A stretch of DNA of 58,279 nucleotides from SVEL01 sp964573715. GTDB taxonomy: Bacteria; Bacillota; Clostridia; Lachnospirales; Lachnospiraceae. The stretch lies in NCBI GenBank assembly GCA_964573715.1, contig CAZNKR010000006.1, forward strand, positions 1 to 58,279, written 5' to 3'. Positions 44,584-53,375 of this stretch are shown piece by piece (the first letter of the stretch is position 1; every line of letters starts with the position of its first letter). The notes under the pieces were generated by a model. That model made no database searches. It was not told where the DNA came from and saw nothing but the letters and a program-made list of their open reading frames with translations. The translations under genes were made by a program, and so were the position numbers.

Positions 44584-45609
44584 TTAGTTCTCTGTGGTAG
44601 AGTCTTTTGTTTCAACAGGAACATCAAATACTTCCTCTCCACGTACTAGCTGAACAATCATACGATTTTCATGCTCTGTGGTACAGGTGGACAATGTAAG
44701 TATATGGGAACCTGCGTTTATTTCTGGCACATTTGAAAATTCATAAACAGATTGACCTCTAAATTTATTTACATATTCCATAAATTGCTCATCACTTTCA
44801 AACTGATATGTATACGCCTCACTTCCAACTGCTTCAATCTTAAATACAGAATATACATAATAAACATAGTGGTGTTCATCTATGTAAATATCCATTGTAG
44901 GATTTTCCTCACAGTAAGACGGATCCTCATAAAAATATTTTAAGGAACCAAACATAATATTATTTGCCCACTCTTTAACATTATGAGCATATAAGATACA
45001 GTTTTTTGCATTCAATCCTTCAGTAATTCTATAATCTATGAATATACTACCAATGCCACCAGGATAATTATTGGATAAATGGGTCAAATAATATTCATTG
45101 TCTGTTGGATGTTGTACAATTGGATTGTCTATATATGTACCATTTCCTTGTCGAATATATCCTTTTGCATTTGGATTAAAAGACAAAACCTTTTTATAGT
45201 CCCACACAAATGCTGTTCCATCTCCACTATTATTAAGATATATCTTATCTCCATTTACGTTATAGTATTGAGGAGTATCCTGATTAACATCAACCATAAA
45301 CATATTACTTATATCATCATAAACCTTCTCTGTTTCAGCGCCATTGATATAGATAAGCGTAAGCTGGTATGATGCGTATGAAAACAGACATAATGACAAT
45401 AACATAACTGCATATCTGACTATATCAAACATTTCTAGTTTTTTCTTTTTAGGAAGTGTTGGATTAAGGTCAATAATCTCCATTTCAATAGGCGAATTAT
45501 CTATTTTATCAAAACCCGTGTCTTGATTATTATCTAAATTAATTTGTGATTTTATTTCTTCTTTTTTTATATTTTTTGTATATGTTTTTTTTCTTCGTTT
45601 GCTTCCCAT
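44584..45609 (-). CDS. srtB: Class B sortase
   Basis: Membrane-anchored transpeptidase that attaches surface proteins to the cell wall. A basic cytosolic start (KRRKKTYTKNIKKEE) precedes one membrane helix (about 65-90) and the sortase domain. The catalytic His is in LYAHNVKEW, the Cys in LTLSTCTTEHENR and the Arg in MIVQLVRG; the class B insert MFGSLKYF is present. The ATG at 45609 is 7 bases from GGAGG, whereas a TTG two codons earlier is only 1 base away. No obvious substrate gene is adjacent; the large surface protein at 53-58 kb is a candidate. Confidence 0.92.
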   Translation of the reverse strand: MGSKRRKKTYTKNIKKEEIKSQINLDNNQDTGFDKIDNSPIEMEIIDLNPTLPKKKKLEMFDIVRYAVMLLSLCLFSYASYQLTLIYINGAETEKVYDDISNMFMVDVNQDTPQYYNVNGDKIYLNNSGDGTAFVWDYKKVLSFNPNAKGYIRQGNGTYIDNPIVQHPTDNEYYLTHLSNNYPGGIGSIFIDYRITEGLNAKNCILYAHNVKEWANNIMFGSLKYFYEDPSYCEENPTMDIYIDEHHYVYYVYSVFKIEAVGSEAYTYQFESDEQFMEYVNKFRGQSVYEFSNVPEINAGSHILTLSTCTTEHENRMIVQLVRGEEVFDVPVETKDSTTEN

Positions 45610-45633
45610 TAACAAGCCTCCACAGCCTTAATG

Positions 45634-45669
45634 CTAAAAAATCGAGCCACGCCTTAAGTGGCATGGCTC
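45634..45669 (-). terminator. Terminator of fba
   Basis: Stem GAGCCATGCC/GGCGTGGCTC followed by GATTTTTTAGC on the minus strand. Confidence 0.85.
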
Positions 45670-45689
45670 ATTAATTAATAACCAATAAA

Positions 45690-46556
45690 TTATTCAGCCT
45701 TACCTACTGAACCAAATAATTCCATCTTTTCTTTTACAGTAGCTTTGATAGCTTCAAAACCAGGAGCTAAAAGCTTACGAGGGTCAAATCCTTTACCCTG
45801 TAAATCCTTACCTGCTTCGATATACTTTCTTGTTGCATCTGCAAATGAAAGCTGGCATTCTGTATTAACGTTAATCTTAGCAACACCAAGTGTGATTGCT
45901 TTCTTAATCATATCTGCTGGAATACCTGTACCACCATGAAGAACTAATGGCATATCACCTGTTAACTGCTGAACAGCATCAAGTGTTTCAAAGCTTAAAC
46001 CTTCCCAATTTTCTGGGTATTTACCATGAATATTACCGATACCTGCTGCAAGCATTGTTACGCCAAGATCAGCGATTGCTTTACATTCATTTGGATCTGC
46101 ACATTCACCTTTACCAATAACACCATCTTCTTCGCCGCCAATTGAACCAACTTCTGCTTCAAGAGACATGCCTTTTTCTGCTGTTATCTTAACTAATTCT
46201 GTTGTCTTTTCAACATTTTCTGCGATTGGATAATGAGAACCATCAAACATGATTGATGAAAATCCTGCTTCGATGCACTTAAAACATCCTTCGTAGCTGC
46301 CGTGATCTAAGTGTAATGCAACTGGAACAGTGATGTTAAGTTCTTCCATCATTCCGTTAACCATACCTACAACAGTCTTATAACCTGTCATATATTTGCC
46401 AGCGCCTTCTGAAACTCCAAGGATAACTGGTGAATTTAATTCCTGAGCTGTTAATAAAACCGCTTTTGTCCATTCAAGATTGTTGATATTGAACTGACCT
46501 ACTGCATATTTTCCTGCTTTAGCTTTCTGTAACATATCTTTAGCTGATACTAACAT
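45690..46556 (-). CDS. fba: Class II fructose-bisphosphate aldolase
   Basis: Glycolytic enzyme that cleaves fructose 1,6-bisphosphate. The zinc-binding and catalytic motifs are visible: VALHLDHGS (Asp and His), SLEAEVGSIGGEEDG, NIHGKYPE and LVLHGGTGIP, with the phosphate site KINVNTECQ. At 288 residues it has the normal class IIA/B size. GGAGGG precedes the ATG. It has its own promoter overlapping the end of the upstream transglutaminase gene. Confidence 0.97.
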   Translation of the reverse strand: MLVSAKDMLQKAKAGKYAVGQFNINNLEWTKAVLLTAQELNSPVILGVSEGAGKYMTGYKTVVGMVNGMMEELNITVPVALHLDHGSYEGCFKCIEAGFSSIMFDGSHYPIAENVEKTTELVKITAEKGMSLEAEVGSIGGEEDGVIGKGECADPNECKAIADLGVTMLAAGIGNIHGKYPENWEGLSFETLDAVQQLTGDMPLVLHGGTGIPADMIKKAITLGVAKINVNTECQLSFADATRKYIEAGKDLQGKGFDPRKLLAPGFEAIKATVKEKMELFGSVGKAE

Positions 46557-46585
46557 GAATATCCCTCCATAGTCTGAGTAATTTT

Positions 46586-46601
46586 ACTGCGTAAACGCAG
46601 T
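46586..46601. promoter_or_regulatory. Hairpin at the 5' end of the fba transcript
   Basis: ACTGCG-TAAA-CGCAGT is a perfect 6-bp stem immediately after the expected start of the fba mRNA. It may protect the 5' end or act as an operator. Both are inference. Confidence 0.55.
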
Positions 46602-46611
46602 GATTGATTTG

Positions 46612-46640
46612 ATTATAGCTTATTTACCAAATAAATACAA
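46612..46640 (-). promoter_or_regulatory. fba promoter overlapping the upstream gene
   Basis: -35 TTGTAT (46635-46640), 17-base spacer, perfect -10 TATAAT (46612-46617). The -35 lies inside the last codons of the transglutaminase-like gene. Confidence 0.7.
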
Positions 46641-49184
46641 GCATTTAACATATCTCATATAGAATTTTCGTGCAACATTACTCTTTTGATATATATGAAT
46701 TGTAAATTCTTTAACTAATTTCATAATATCTTCAGTTTCATTAGCTGTCATCATATCATTGCTATACTTGTATTTGTATAAGGCCTCTGCTCCTGCTTTA
46801 ACAATATCATCTTCTAATTCATCATCTAGTTTCATAATAAGAGAGGACAAATCTTTAATACTTTCATAGTAGTACAGTTTGGTATTAAGTATTCTTGTTA
46901 TTTCCTCTAACTGGCAACTATATTCCTTACATATTTGATTGTATTTGTTTCCGTCTATAATCTTTTTAAATTTCTTTTGCTTATCTGTAAATCTAACCCT
47001 AAAACATAAAATAATTGTTCCAACAATATCAATAATCAGTGCAATAATGAGAATAGGTTTAATGATTGCCCATGGGTCAATTCTTGTTCCACCATTTTCT
47101 CCAGAATTGTTATTATCATCATTGCCCAAAATATTACTAGTTTCTTTGTTATCAGTGGTAGCAGAAGGTGTCGTTGTTACTGGTGTCGTTGTTACTGGTG
47201 TCGTTGTTGTAGGAGGATTTGTTGTAACGTTTTCTATACTTTCATTAGCTGTAGTTGTCTGTGTACTTCCTTCTATCTGATTCTTAATTACATCTCTATA
47301 TCCAGACGGTGTTACATCTACTGGTATCCAGCCTACTCCATCAACAAATATTTCTACCCATGCGTGAGCCGAATCGTCTTTTACATCTATTAATGTACTT
47401 GTAGCATTTCCATATTCATCAAAACTTGTAAGACCTCTGTCTACACAATAGCCTTCTACATACCTTGCAGGTACCCCCATAGTTCTAAACATAAGGGTTG
47501 CAGCAGATGCAAAGTGAGAGCAATAGCCTTCATGGGTTTCATTTAAAAATTTATCAACAAAATCCTCTCCACCTTTAAGCTTTCCTGGGCTAAGTGTATA
47601 AGTACATCTTTCTGCCAAATAATTTTTAACATATTTAATATAATAATTATATCCGTATATTTTAAAATCCACTCCATTGAAATTAACCAAAACATCCCCT
47701 AATTGATAGCTGTCATTTCTAATTTCATTTGCTATCGCCTCGAAGGATTCCGGAATAGTAAGATAATTATCGTATGCAAATTTTTGATAATCACCTATTA
47801 TTTCTGCACATTCTTGTAATGAAAAATCTCCATATACTTCTTCATACATATTCGCATCTTCATTACTTAGAGTTCTATAGGCCGGATATTCATTATACAC
47901 ATTTTGAATATTTAAAATATCTGAATAGCTAGGTAATTTAACATTAAAATACACCGATGAAAATGTATTTGTATGTGCTCCAGAATTTATTAGCCTTTGT
48001 CCATCCTGCTCACTTTTCATATTGGTTTTAGCAAAATATGGCCAATAAGGATAGGTGTCATCCTCCTTGGATTTAATGGTCATACTCATATTATACATAC
48101 CAAGATTATAATCCAAGTTGTAACTATCATCAAAAATGAACATTCCTTGTTCACTATATGCTAACAAATACGCCGTTATTTCATCTATTTGAGCAATATC
48201 TACATGATGATTTTTCGCCAGCTCCTCTATTTCGTCATCCATATCGCTATTTGATGTAAGCCATCTATCTCCATCATATACTGAACCAACAAATGATTTT
48301 ACATAAAAAGGAAATACCCTTGCTGGTGGTGCCACAGGAAATGTAACCTCTAGTACTGTTTCTCCTGAAAATTCAATAGAATCCACCTGTCCTAGCTTTC
48401 CTCCATTCATACCTCCATGGCCTTTACCACCTCCAAATAAATCTAATATTCCATCGAGGGAAAGCTTTTTATTTCCACTAATTATTTCGTTTATTTCCTT
48501 TTTTAAGTCTTCAATTTCACTGCTTCTTTCATAAGGATTGGCAGTATTATAAAGCTGTATACCAAAAATTGTAACTACACTCACTCCTATAACAATAATA
48601 CTTCTATACATCTTACATTTTGAAGCTGTTAAATCATCGCCCTTTACCACGTAATTATCTGTTATTAATATATCTGTGTATAAAACTGCCATCATATTTA
48701 TCTCAAATATGGTTGGAACCTTTCCAAAAGACAAAACCAAAAAGATATATGGAACAGACACTGTTAAATACACAAACTTCCATAATTTATTACGATATAC
48801 AACAAAAAGACTTGGTATCATAATTGTTGAATAAGCACGCAATAGATAACGAATATCTGAAAATTCTTTTATTTTTACACTGTCAATAGTTACATCATTG
48901 TAGATGCCTAGCATTTCACTATATCTATTTATTAATTGCTTCATACCAGATATAACCCCTGGAATATTTATGAATATAACAAGAAGAATTATTGTAAATA
49001 TTGATAATCCAATTTTTACATACTTGTTGGGTATATAAAATCCACATATGACAGCTACAATGATAATTACGACAAAAAACAAATCCACCTTGTCATACTC
49101 TATCATTAATCCGTTCGTTAATATAAGAATTGGAGCTAATGCTATAAGACAGCTAAGAAATATTTTATTAAAGCTTAATTTCAT
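46620..49184 (-). CDS. Transglutaminase-like membrane protein (TgpA type)
   Basis: A protein of 854 residues. N-terminal membrane helices (about 5-180, six or seven) are followed by a large outer domain with the transglutaminase core: Cys in GYCSHFASAA, His in DSAHAWVEIFVDG and Asp in WIPVDVTPSG. The triad is complete. A Thr/Pro-rich linker (TTTPV repeats) leads to another membrane helix and a cytosolic tail. It overlaps the end of the DUF58 gene by 17 bases. A GTG 12 codons earlier is open but lacks a ribosome site; the ATG at 49184 is my choice, with only a weak site. MoxR-DUF58-transglutaminase clusters are widespread, and their exact role is unsettled. Confidence 0.88.
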   Translation of the reverse strand: MKLSFNKIFLSCLIALAPILILTNGLMIEYDKVDLFFVVIIIVAVICGFYIPNKYVKIGLSIFTIILLVIFINIPGVISGMKQLINRYSEMLGIYNDVTIDSVKIKEFSDIRYLLRAYSTIMIPSLFVVYRNKLWKFVYLTVSVPYIFLVLSFGKVPTIFEINMMAVLYTDILITDNYVVKGDDLTASKCKMYRSIIVIGVSVVTIFGIQLYNTANPYERSSEIEDLKKEINEIISGNKKLSLDGILDLFGGGKGHGGMNGGKLGQVDSIEFSGETVLEVTFPVAPPARVFPFYVKSFVGSVYDGDRWLTSNSDMDDEIEELAKNHHVDIAQIDEITAYLLAYSEQGMFIFDDSYNLDYNLGMYNMSMTIKSKEDDTYPYWPYFAKTNMKSEQDGQRLINSGAHTNTFSSVYFNVKLPSYSDILNIQNVYNEYPAYRTLSNEDANMYEEVYGDFSLQECAEIIGDYQKFAYDNYLTIPESFEAIANEIRNDSYQLGDVLVNFNGVDFKIYGYNYYIKYVKNYLAERCTYTLSPGKLKGGEDFVDKFLNETHEGYCSHFASAATLMFRTMGVPARYVEGYCVDRGLTSFDEYGNATSTLIDVKDDSAHAWVEIFVDGVGWIPVDVTPSGYRDVIKNQIEGSTQTTTANESIENVTTNPPTTTTPVTTTPVTTTPSATTDNKETSNILGNDDNNNSGENGGTRIDPWAIIKPILIIALIIDIVGTIILCFRVRFTDKQKKFKKIIDGNKYNQICKEYSCQLEEITRILNTKLYYYESIKDLSSLIMKLDDELEDDIVKAGAEALYKYKYSNDMMTANETEDIMKLVKEFTIHIYQKSNVARKFYMRYVKCLYLFGK
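47167..47211. repeat. 15-bp tandem repeat in the transglutaminase linker
   Basis: Three copies of ggtgtcgttgttact (the last one diverged) encode the TTTPV repeats of the linker. The unit is five codons, so copy-number change keeps the frame. Confidence 0.85.
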
Positions 49185-50364
49185 ATACACCGCCCATCTC
49201 TTTCTCATCTGCCGATACACGAATAATTTTTGTGGTTGTTGGTAACTGATTCAAAAGCTCATCTGATTCATTTTTATTTGAATTTATATATATAATTGTT
49301 ACATTTTTTGCCTGGTGCTCATTGAAATAGTTAATAATATCTGTAGAAATCACACTGGTAATATATATGACATTAAACTTTTTGGATTCTTCAAACATTA
49401 ATACATCTGACACATTCCCTTCATATTCCTTATCAATATTCATCTCTAGTACCTGGGAAATCATAACATATAATTCATTTTCCTTAGAAACATATGTTTC
49501 TAAATATGAAGGAAAAAATGTGTTAGTGGCATAAACATTAAATCCCACATCAGCTATAACTAGATTTGTACCAATTGAAAATAGTACCTCAACCATCTTA
49601 TCTAGAATTTTACATTGTGAAATAGAATCTAGCTTTATTGATTCATTAATTAATATGTCTAAATTTTTATTAAGTGGCAACGAATATTCTTTCACCATAT
49701 ATTTATCTAACTTCGTGGACAATTTCCAATGAATATCTTTTATTTGATCTCCCGGAGTATATTCTTTAATATTAAAAATCTCCGTTTTGTCATTTCCTTT
49801 TTTGTTTTGATGATATGCTTCCGCCTCATCAAGTTCGTTTGTAACAGCACTTGAATAATCAATCTCAAGAGGAAATGCCTGAGGTAAAACCATTATTGTT
49901 GATTCAGCTTTATTTTTAGGTAAAGATATTGAAAATAACTTTCCATAATCAAATAGCTTTACCTTTTTTAATTCTATCTTTAGTATTCCAGAATAATCTG
50001 CTGGAAATTCAACATATGTACTAGCCTTAGAAAATGGTAATGCTGCTATAGTAACAGTATTTTTTTTAGCTGGCATATTTCCATAGGAAACATTATAAAA
50101 TGCTTTTATATCTCCTGTTGGAAATATGAATTTATTAGATGCTTCAATATCTATATGAATCTTATCACCCTTCACAACTGTTCCATTGCTGATTTTTGAA
50201 CTATAGGTAACAAAAAATCTAGAAACTAACATAATAATGAAAAATACCATAGGAATGAAAAGTATCAAAAGAAATGCCAGATATGCCGGATACTGACTAT
50301 ACATTATGAATATAATTGCCAAAATAATAACGGCAATGGCATAAAAGATTCTTTTAAAAACCAT
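49168..50364 (-). CDS. DUF58 domain protein
   Basis: A protein of 398 residues with two N-terminal membrane helices (about 7-27 and 29-50), a beta-rich middle and the DUF58 core (EAYHQNKKGNDKTEIFN, then IKEYTPGDQIKDIHWKLS). The C-terminal part resembles a von Willebrand A fold. AAGGAG precedes the ATG. It is the second gene of moxR-DUF58-transglutaminase, 17 bases after moxR. Proteins of this kind act with a MoxR ATPase, but the partner proteins here have not been defined. Confidence 0.9.
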   Translation of the reverse strand: MVFKRIFYAIAVIILAIIFIMYSQYPAYLAFLLILFIPMVFFIIMLVSRFFVTYSSKISNGTVVKGDKIHIDIEASNKFIFPTGDIKAFYNVSYGNMPAKKNTVTIAALPFSKASTYVEFPADYSGILKIELKKVKLFDYGKLFSISLPKNKAESTIMVLPQAFPLEIDYSSAVTNELDEAEAYHQNKKGNDKTEIFNIKEYTPGDQIKDIHWKLSTKLDKYMVKEYSLPLNKNLDILINESIKLDSISQCKILDKMVEVLFSIGTNLVIADVGFNVYATNTFFPSYLETYVSKENELYVMISQVLEMNIDKEYEGNVSDVLMFEESKKFNVIYITSVISTDIINYFNEHQAKNVTIIYINSNKNESDELLNQLPTTTKIIRVSADEKEMGGVYEIKL

Positions 50365-50381
50365 GATTTCTCCTTAATTTC

Positions 50382-51323
50382 TTAATCTTTTTTTACACTT
50401 ACTTGTCCAACAATATCATTTAATACATCCGTAGTTGTCTTTTTTGATATTTTTGCTTTAGTAGATAAAATAATTCTGTGAGCTGCCGTTGCCTGAATTA
50501 TAGAAATAACATCCTCAGGTATAACATAATTTCTTCCTGACAAATAAGCCATCGCCTTTGATATATTTACAATTGCAACTGTTCCTCTAGGGCTAATACC
50601 TACCTCTAGCAAATCAGAATTTCTAGTAAGTGTGACAATATTAACTATATAATCATATATTGCATCGTGAACAAAAATTTCTGAAACCTCTTCACGAATC
50701 TTAACAATCTCTTCTGCTCCAAGAATCTTACCTATATCCATTAATGGATTGTTTCCACCAAACTTACTTTTTAAAATATTAATCTCATCTCTTTTTTGAG
50801 GATAACCCATACTTAATCTAACCATAAATCTATCAAGCTGAGAATCCGGCAATAAAGTTGTACCAGCTGAGCCTATAGGATTTTGTGTTGCTATTACCGT
50901 AAAAGGATTTGGAAGTTCTCTGGTTATTCCATCTACTGTAACCTTTCCTTCCTCCATTGCTTCAAGTAATGCTGATTGAGTCTTAGATGAAGTTCTGTTA
51001 ATCTCATCAGCTAAAAACAAATTACACATAATAACACCATTTTTATATTGAAAGCTTCCTTTTTCTTTATTAAATACTGAGAACCCAATAACATCTGATG
51101 GCATTACATCAGGTGTAAACTGCATACGATTATAATGCAAGCTCATGGTCTTTGATATAGCAACAGCAAGAGTGGTTTTTCCAACTCCTGGAATATCCTC
51201 TAATAAAATATGACCCCCCGCAAGAATCGCTGCAAGTGCCTTTTTTATCACGTCATCTTTACCAATAACTGCTTTACTAATCTCTGTAAGTATTTTACTT
51301 TCAATTTCTTTTCCGTTTGACAT
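50382..51323 (-). CDS. MoxR-family AAA+ ATPase
   Basis: A cytosolic chaperone-like ATPase of 313 residues. Walker A is DIPGVGKTTLA, Walker B LFLADEINR, followed by SSKTQSALLEAMEEGKVTV, then the sensor in ATQNPIG and the lid with GISPRGTVAIVNISKA. GGGAGAG precedes the ATG. It is first in the operon with DUF58 and the transglutaminase-like gene, and diverges from the cotJA-like gene. Confidence 0.95.
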   Translation of the reverse strand: MSNGKEIESKILTEISKAVIGKDDVIKKALAAILAGGHILLEDIPGVGKTTLAVAISKTMSLHYNRMQFTPDVMPSDVIGFSVFNKEKGSFQYKNGVIMCNLFLADEINRTSSKTQSALLEAMEEGKVTVDGITRELPNPFTVIATQNPIGSAGTTLLPDSQLDRFMVRLSMGYPQKRDEINILKSKFGGNNPLMDIGKILGAEEIVKIREEVSEIFVHDAIYDYIVNIVTLTRNSDLLEVGISPRGTVAIVNISKAMAYLSGRNYVIPEDVISIIQATAAHRIILSTKAKISKKTTTDVLNDIVGQVSVKKD

Positions 51324-51356
51324 ACCGCTCTCCCTTTCACACGTTTTCTACCAATA

Positions 51357-51385
51357 ATTTTACAGTAAGTATTTACCTTTGTAAA
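51357..51385 (-). promoter_or_regulatory. Promoter of the moxR operon
   Basis: -35 TTTACA (51380-51385), 17-base spacer, -10 TAAAAT (51357-51362), each 5 of 6 from consensus, about 35 bases before the start codon. Confidence 0.72.
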
Positions 51386-51496
51386 GCAACGATACTATTA
51401 TTCCCTACATATATGTTTCTTATTATTATTGTTTGTAACTTTATCTTTTTCTTTGAATATTCTAATATTGTAAACCACTTTAGAAAGGTAAGAAGC

Positions 51497-51766
51497 ATGC
51501 AATACAATAAAAACTGTTCTCAAAGATTTAGTAACTCTTCATCTTCAATGCCTCTTGCTATGGCCTATGTTCCATGGCAGGAATTTGAAAATCTATATGA
51601 TTTGCCATGTGCGTATCATCGTGGAACTATATTTAAAGACTTAGACAAGCCATTTGAATGCTCCAAAAAGAACTTGACTGTAAAAACTTTTATGCCTTTA
51701 ATCCATCCTTTGACACTTGTGGTTGCAAAAATAATTGTAAATAGATTGAAATTATTTGCTTTATAA
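51497..51766 (+). CDS. cotJA: CotJA-like spore coat protein with a frameshifted tail
   Basis: A plus-strand gene with AAAGG 8 bases before the ATG. Residues about 18-54 match CotJA: PLAMAYVPWQEFENLYDLP, then YHRGTIFKDLDKPFEC. In the annotated frame the end is an unlikely hydrophobic tail (89 residues total). In the -1 frame, entered at the run TCCAAAAAGAAC (51662-51673), the DNA encodes a Cys-rich end NPSFDTCGCKNNCK and stops at TAG 51742-51744. Adding one A to the A5 run would restore a CotJA of 82 residues. So there is a real or sequencing frameshift, or ribosomal slippage. No cotJB or cotJC gene is adjacent. Confidence 0.8.
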   Translation: MQYNKNCSQRFSNSSSSMPLAMAYVPWQEFENLYDLPCAYHRGTIFKDLDKPFECSKKNLTVKTFMPLIHPLTLVVAKIIVNRLKLFAL

Positions 51767-51802
51767 GAAATGAATTATCTCTAGAGTGTGTCCATGGAAT
51801 GT

Positions 51803-51832
51803 AAAAAAAGAATGCAGGTTACCCTGCATTCT
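51803..51832 (-). terminator. Terminator of the surface protein-GGDEF operon
   Basis: Stem AGAATGCAGG/CCTGCATTCT followed by TTTTTTTAC on the minus strand, about 95 bases past the GGDEF stop. On the plus strand it could weakly end cotJA. Confidence 0.8.
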
Positions 51833-51901
51833 TCTACATATAATCATTTAATTTTATCTAGATGTTTATTACTGATTAGCGCTATTTAGCATTAATTAGT
51901 A

Positions 51902-51929
51902 CTATCTACTATTACCTATCTACTATTAA
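51902..51929. repeat. 14-bp direct repeat at the end of the GGDEF gene
   Basis: Two adjacent copies of ctatctactattac/ctatctactattaa. The second covers the stop codon of the cyclase gene. Further related pieces (attagcgctattt and attagcactattt) flank them. Confidence 0.7.
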
Positions 51930-53371
51930 TTAGCACTATTTCTTACTGACTTGTATGTTTCTTTGTAGAAATACATATTTCTATCTGCTTCCTCATACAA
52001 TTCATGTATGCTCTTTTCTTCTGGATTATCTATGTTTCTTATTGCATTACCATAGGATGGAGATAAAACATATTGCTGATTTCGATCGGAGTTTAATGTT
52101 GCAATCAAATCCTTCATATCTTTAAGGAGCTTCTCATATTCTTCCTGTGTTTTTCCTAGAAGAATTGCTATAAATTCGTCTCCTCCCATTCTACCAATAA
52201 ATCCAACCTTTCCAAATGTCTTAGACAGAACCTTTGAAAAATTAACCAATGCTTCGTCGCCACAATTATGGCCCTGTTTATCATTAATCTCTTTAAAATC
52301 ATTAAGGTCAAAATTAACAATCATAATTGATTCTTTACGATGTGTTTCAAGCTTATCCATCATAATAGTACATCTTGCTCTATTATTAATACCTGTAAGA
52401 GAATCCACAAAGGCTGCCTTATCTTTAGAATTTAACTGTGCAATAAATCTAATTGTAACAATAAGTATAACAATTAATATTGCTGCAGAGACAAACTGAA
52501 TAATGTACATGTTCTCAATGTCACCAATAGCTTCTCTTTTTTCTACTGTAAGAACAAGCTGCCAGTCACAATTATCAATTGGAGCAACACTAGCATAATA
52601 ATCTATATTGTCTATCATTACTTCACCAGCAGTTGTGGTATTATTGTTTAAATTATTTAAAATAAAATTAATATCATGTTTTTCGGCATTTGAATATACT
52701 GTTTTAACGTTCAATCCTCTATGTACTTGAGTCATGTCTGCACTAGCTACATACTCACCTTGAGAATTAACTATAAATGCTATACATGTATCCGTTTGCA
52801 TACTTTCAACCTGACTGTAAATATTTTGCAAATCCATTGCACCACATAATGATCCAACTTTTTTACCCATATCATTGTGTATAGAAACACATATTGTTGT
52901 TATAGCTCTGTCATTTACATATTCAGTAAATGGTTCAGTAATATACCTATCGTTTTCCATACAGTTTGTAAAAAATTCTTCTTCGGATTGATTTCTAATC
53001 ATATTATCTTGAACATAATATCCAAATCCATCTGCGCCGATAATAAAGAGATGTTCAAAACCTAAATCACTCTCTTTTCCTTTTATGTACGCATACTGTT
53101 CAGACCATTTCATGTTCTTGATTTCTGGAAGTGTGGCAATATATTCAAGTATTGCAAATCTTTCTTCAAAAGTAGCCTCTATTTCTTTGGCACTTTGCTC
53201 TGTTCTTTTGGTAATTGAATCTTCTGCGTATGAAATAGTCTTATCATAGGTAGAACTGTAACTAAGCATAGACATACCAAACAGCACTAGCACTGATGCA
53301 ATCAAAACCGCAAACAGAATCATATCTCCAATTCTCATTTTTGAATTACTAAAGGCATTAATTTTTTTCAT
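51926..53371 (-). CDS. Cache-sensor diguanylate cyclase (GGDEF)
   Basis: A cyclic di-GMP synthase of 481 residues. A membrane helix at about 17-38, an extracellular sensor of about 230 residues with a double-Cache look (FIVNSQGEYVASAD, YYASVAPIDNCDWQLVLTVE), a second helix at about 285-308, then GGDEF with DSLTGINNRARC and the active site GRMGGDEFIAIL. The ATG is four bases after the stop of the giant surface protein gene, and the only AGAGG is inside that gene. Translation is therefore likely coupled and the two proteins co-produced. Confidence 0.93.
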   Translation of the reverse strand: MKKINAFSNSKMRIGDMILFAVLIASVLVLFGMSMLSYSSTYDKTISYAEDSITKRTEQSAKEIEATFEERFAILEYIATLPEIKNMKWSEQYAYIKGKESDLGFEHLFIIGADGFGYYVQDNMIRNQSEEEFFTNCMENDRYITEPFTEYVNDRAITTICVSIHNDMGKKVGSLCGAMDLQNIYSQVESMQTDTCIAFIVNSQGEYVASADMTQVHRGLNVKTVYSNAEKHDINFILNNLNNNTTTAGEVMIDNIDYYASVAPIDNCDWQLVLTVEKREAIGDIENMYIIQFVSAAILIVILIVTIRFIAQLNSKDKAAFVDSLTGINNRARCTIMMDKLETHRKESIMIVNFDLNDFKEINDKQGHNCGDEALVNFSKVLSKTFGKVGFIGRMGGDEFIAILLGKTQEEYEKLLKDMKDLIATLNSDRNQQYVLSPSYGNAIRNIDNPEEKSIHELYEEADRNMYFYKETYKSVRNSAN

Positions 53372-53375
53372 ATTT

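Noticed and set aside
51317..51496. Upstream extension of the cotJA frame
   Set aside because: It overlaps the moxR start and promoter, is hydrophobic low-quality sequence and has no ribosome site; the ATG at 51497 has one.
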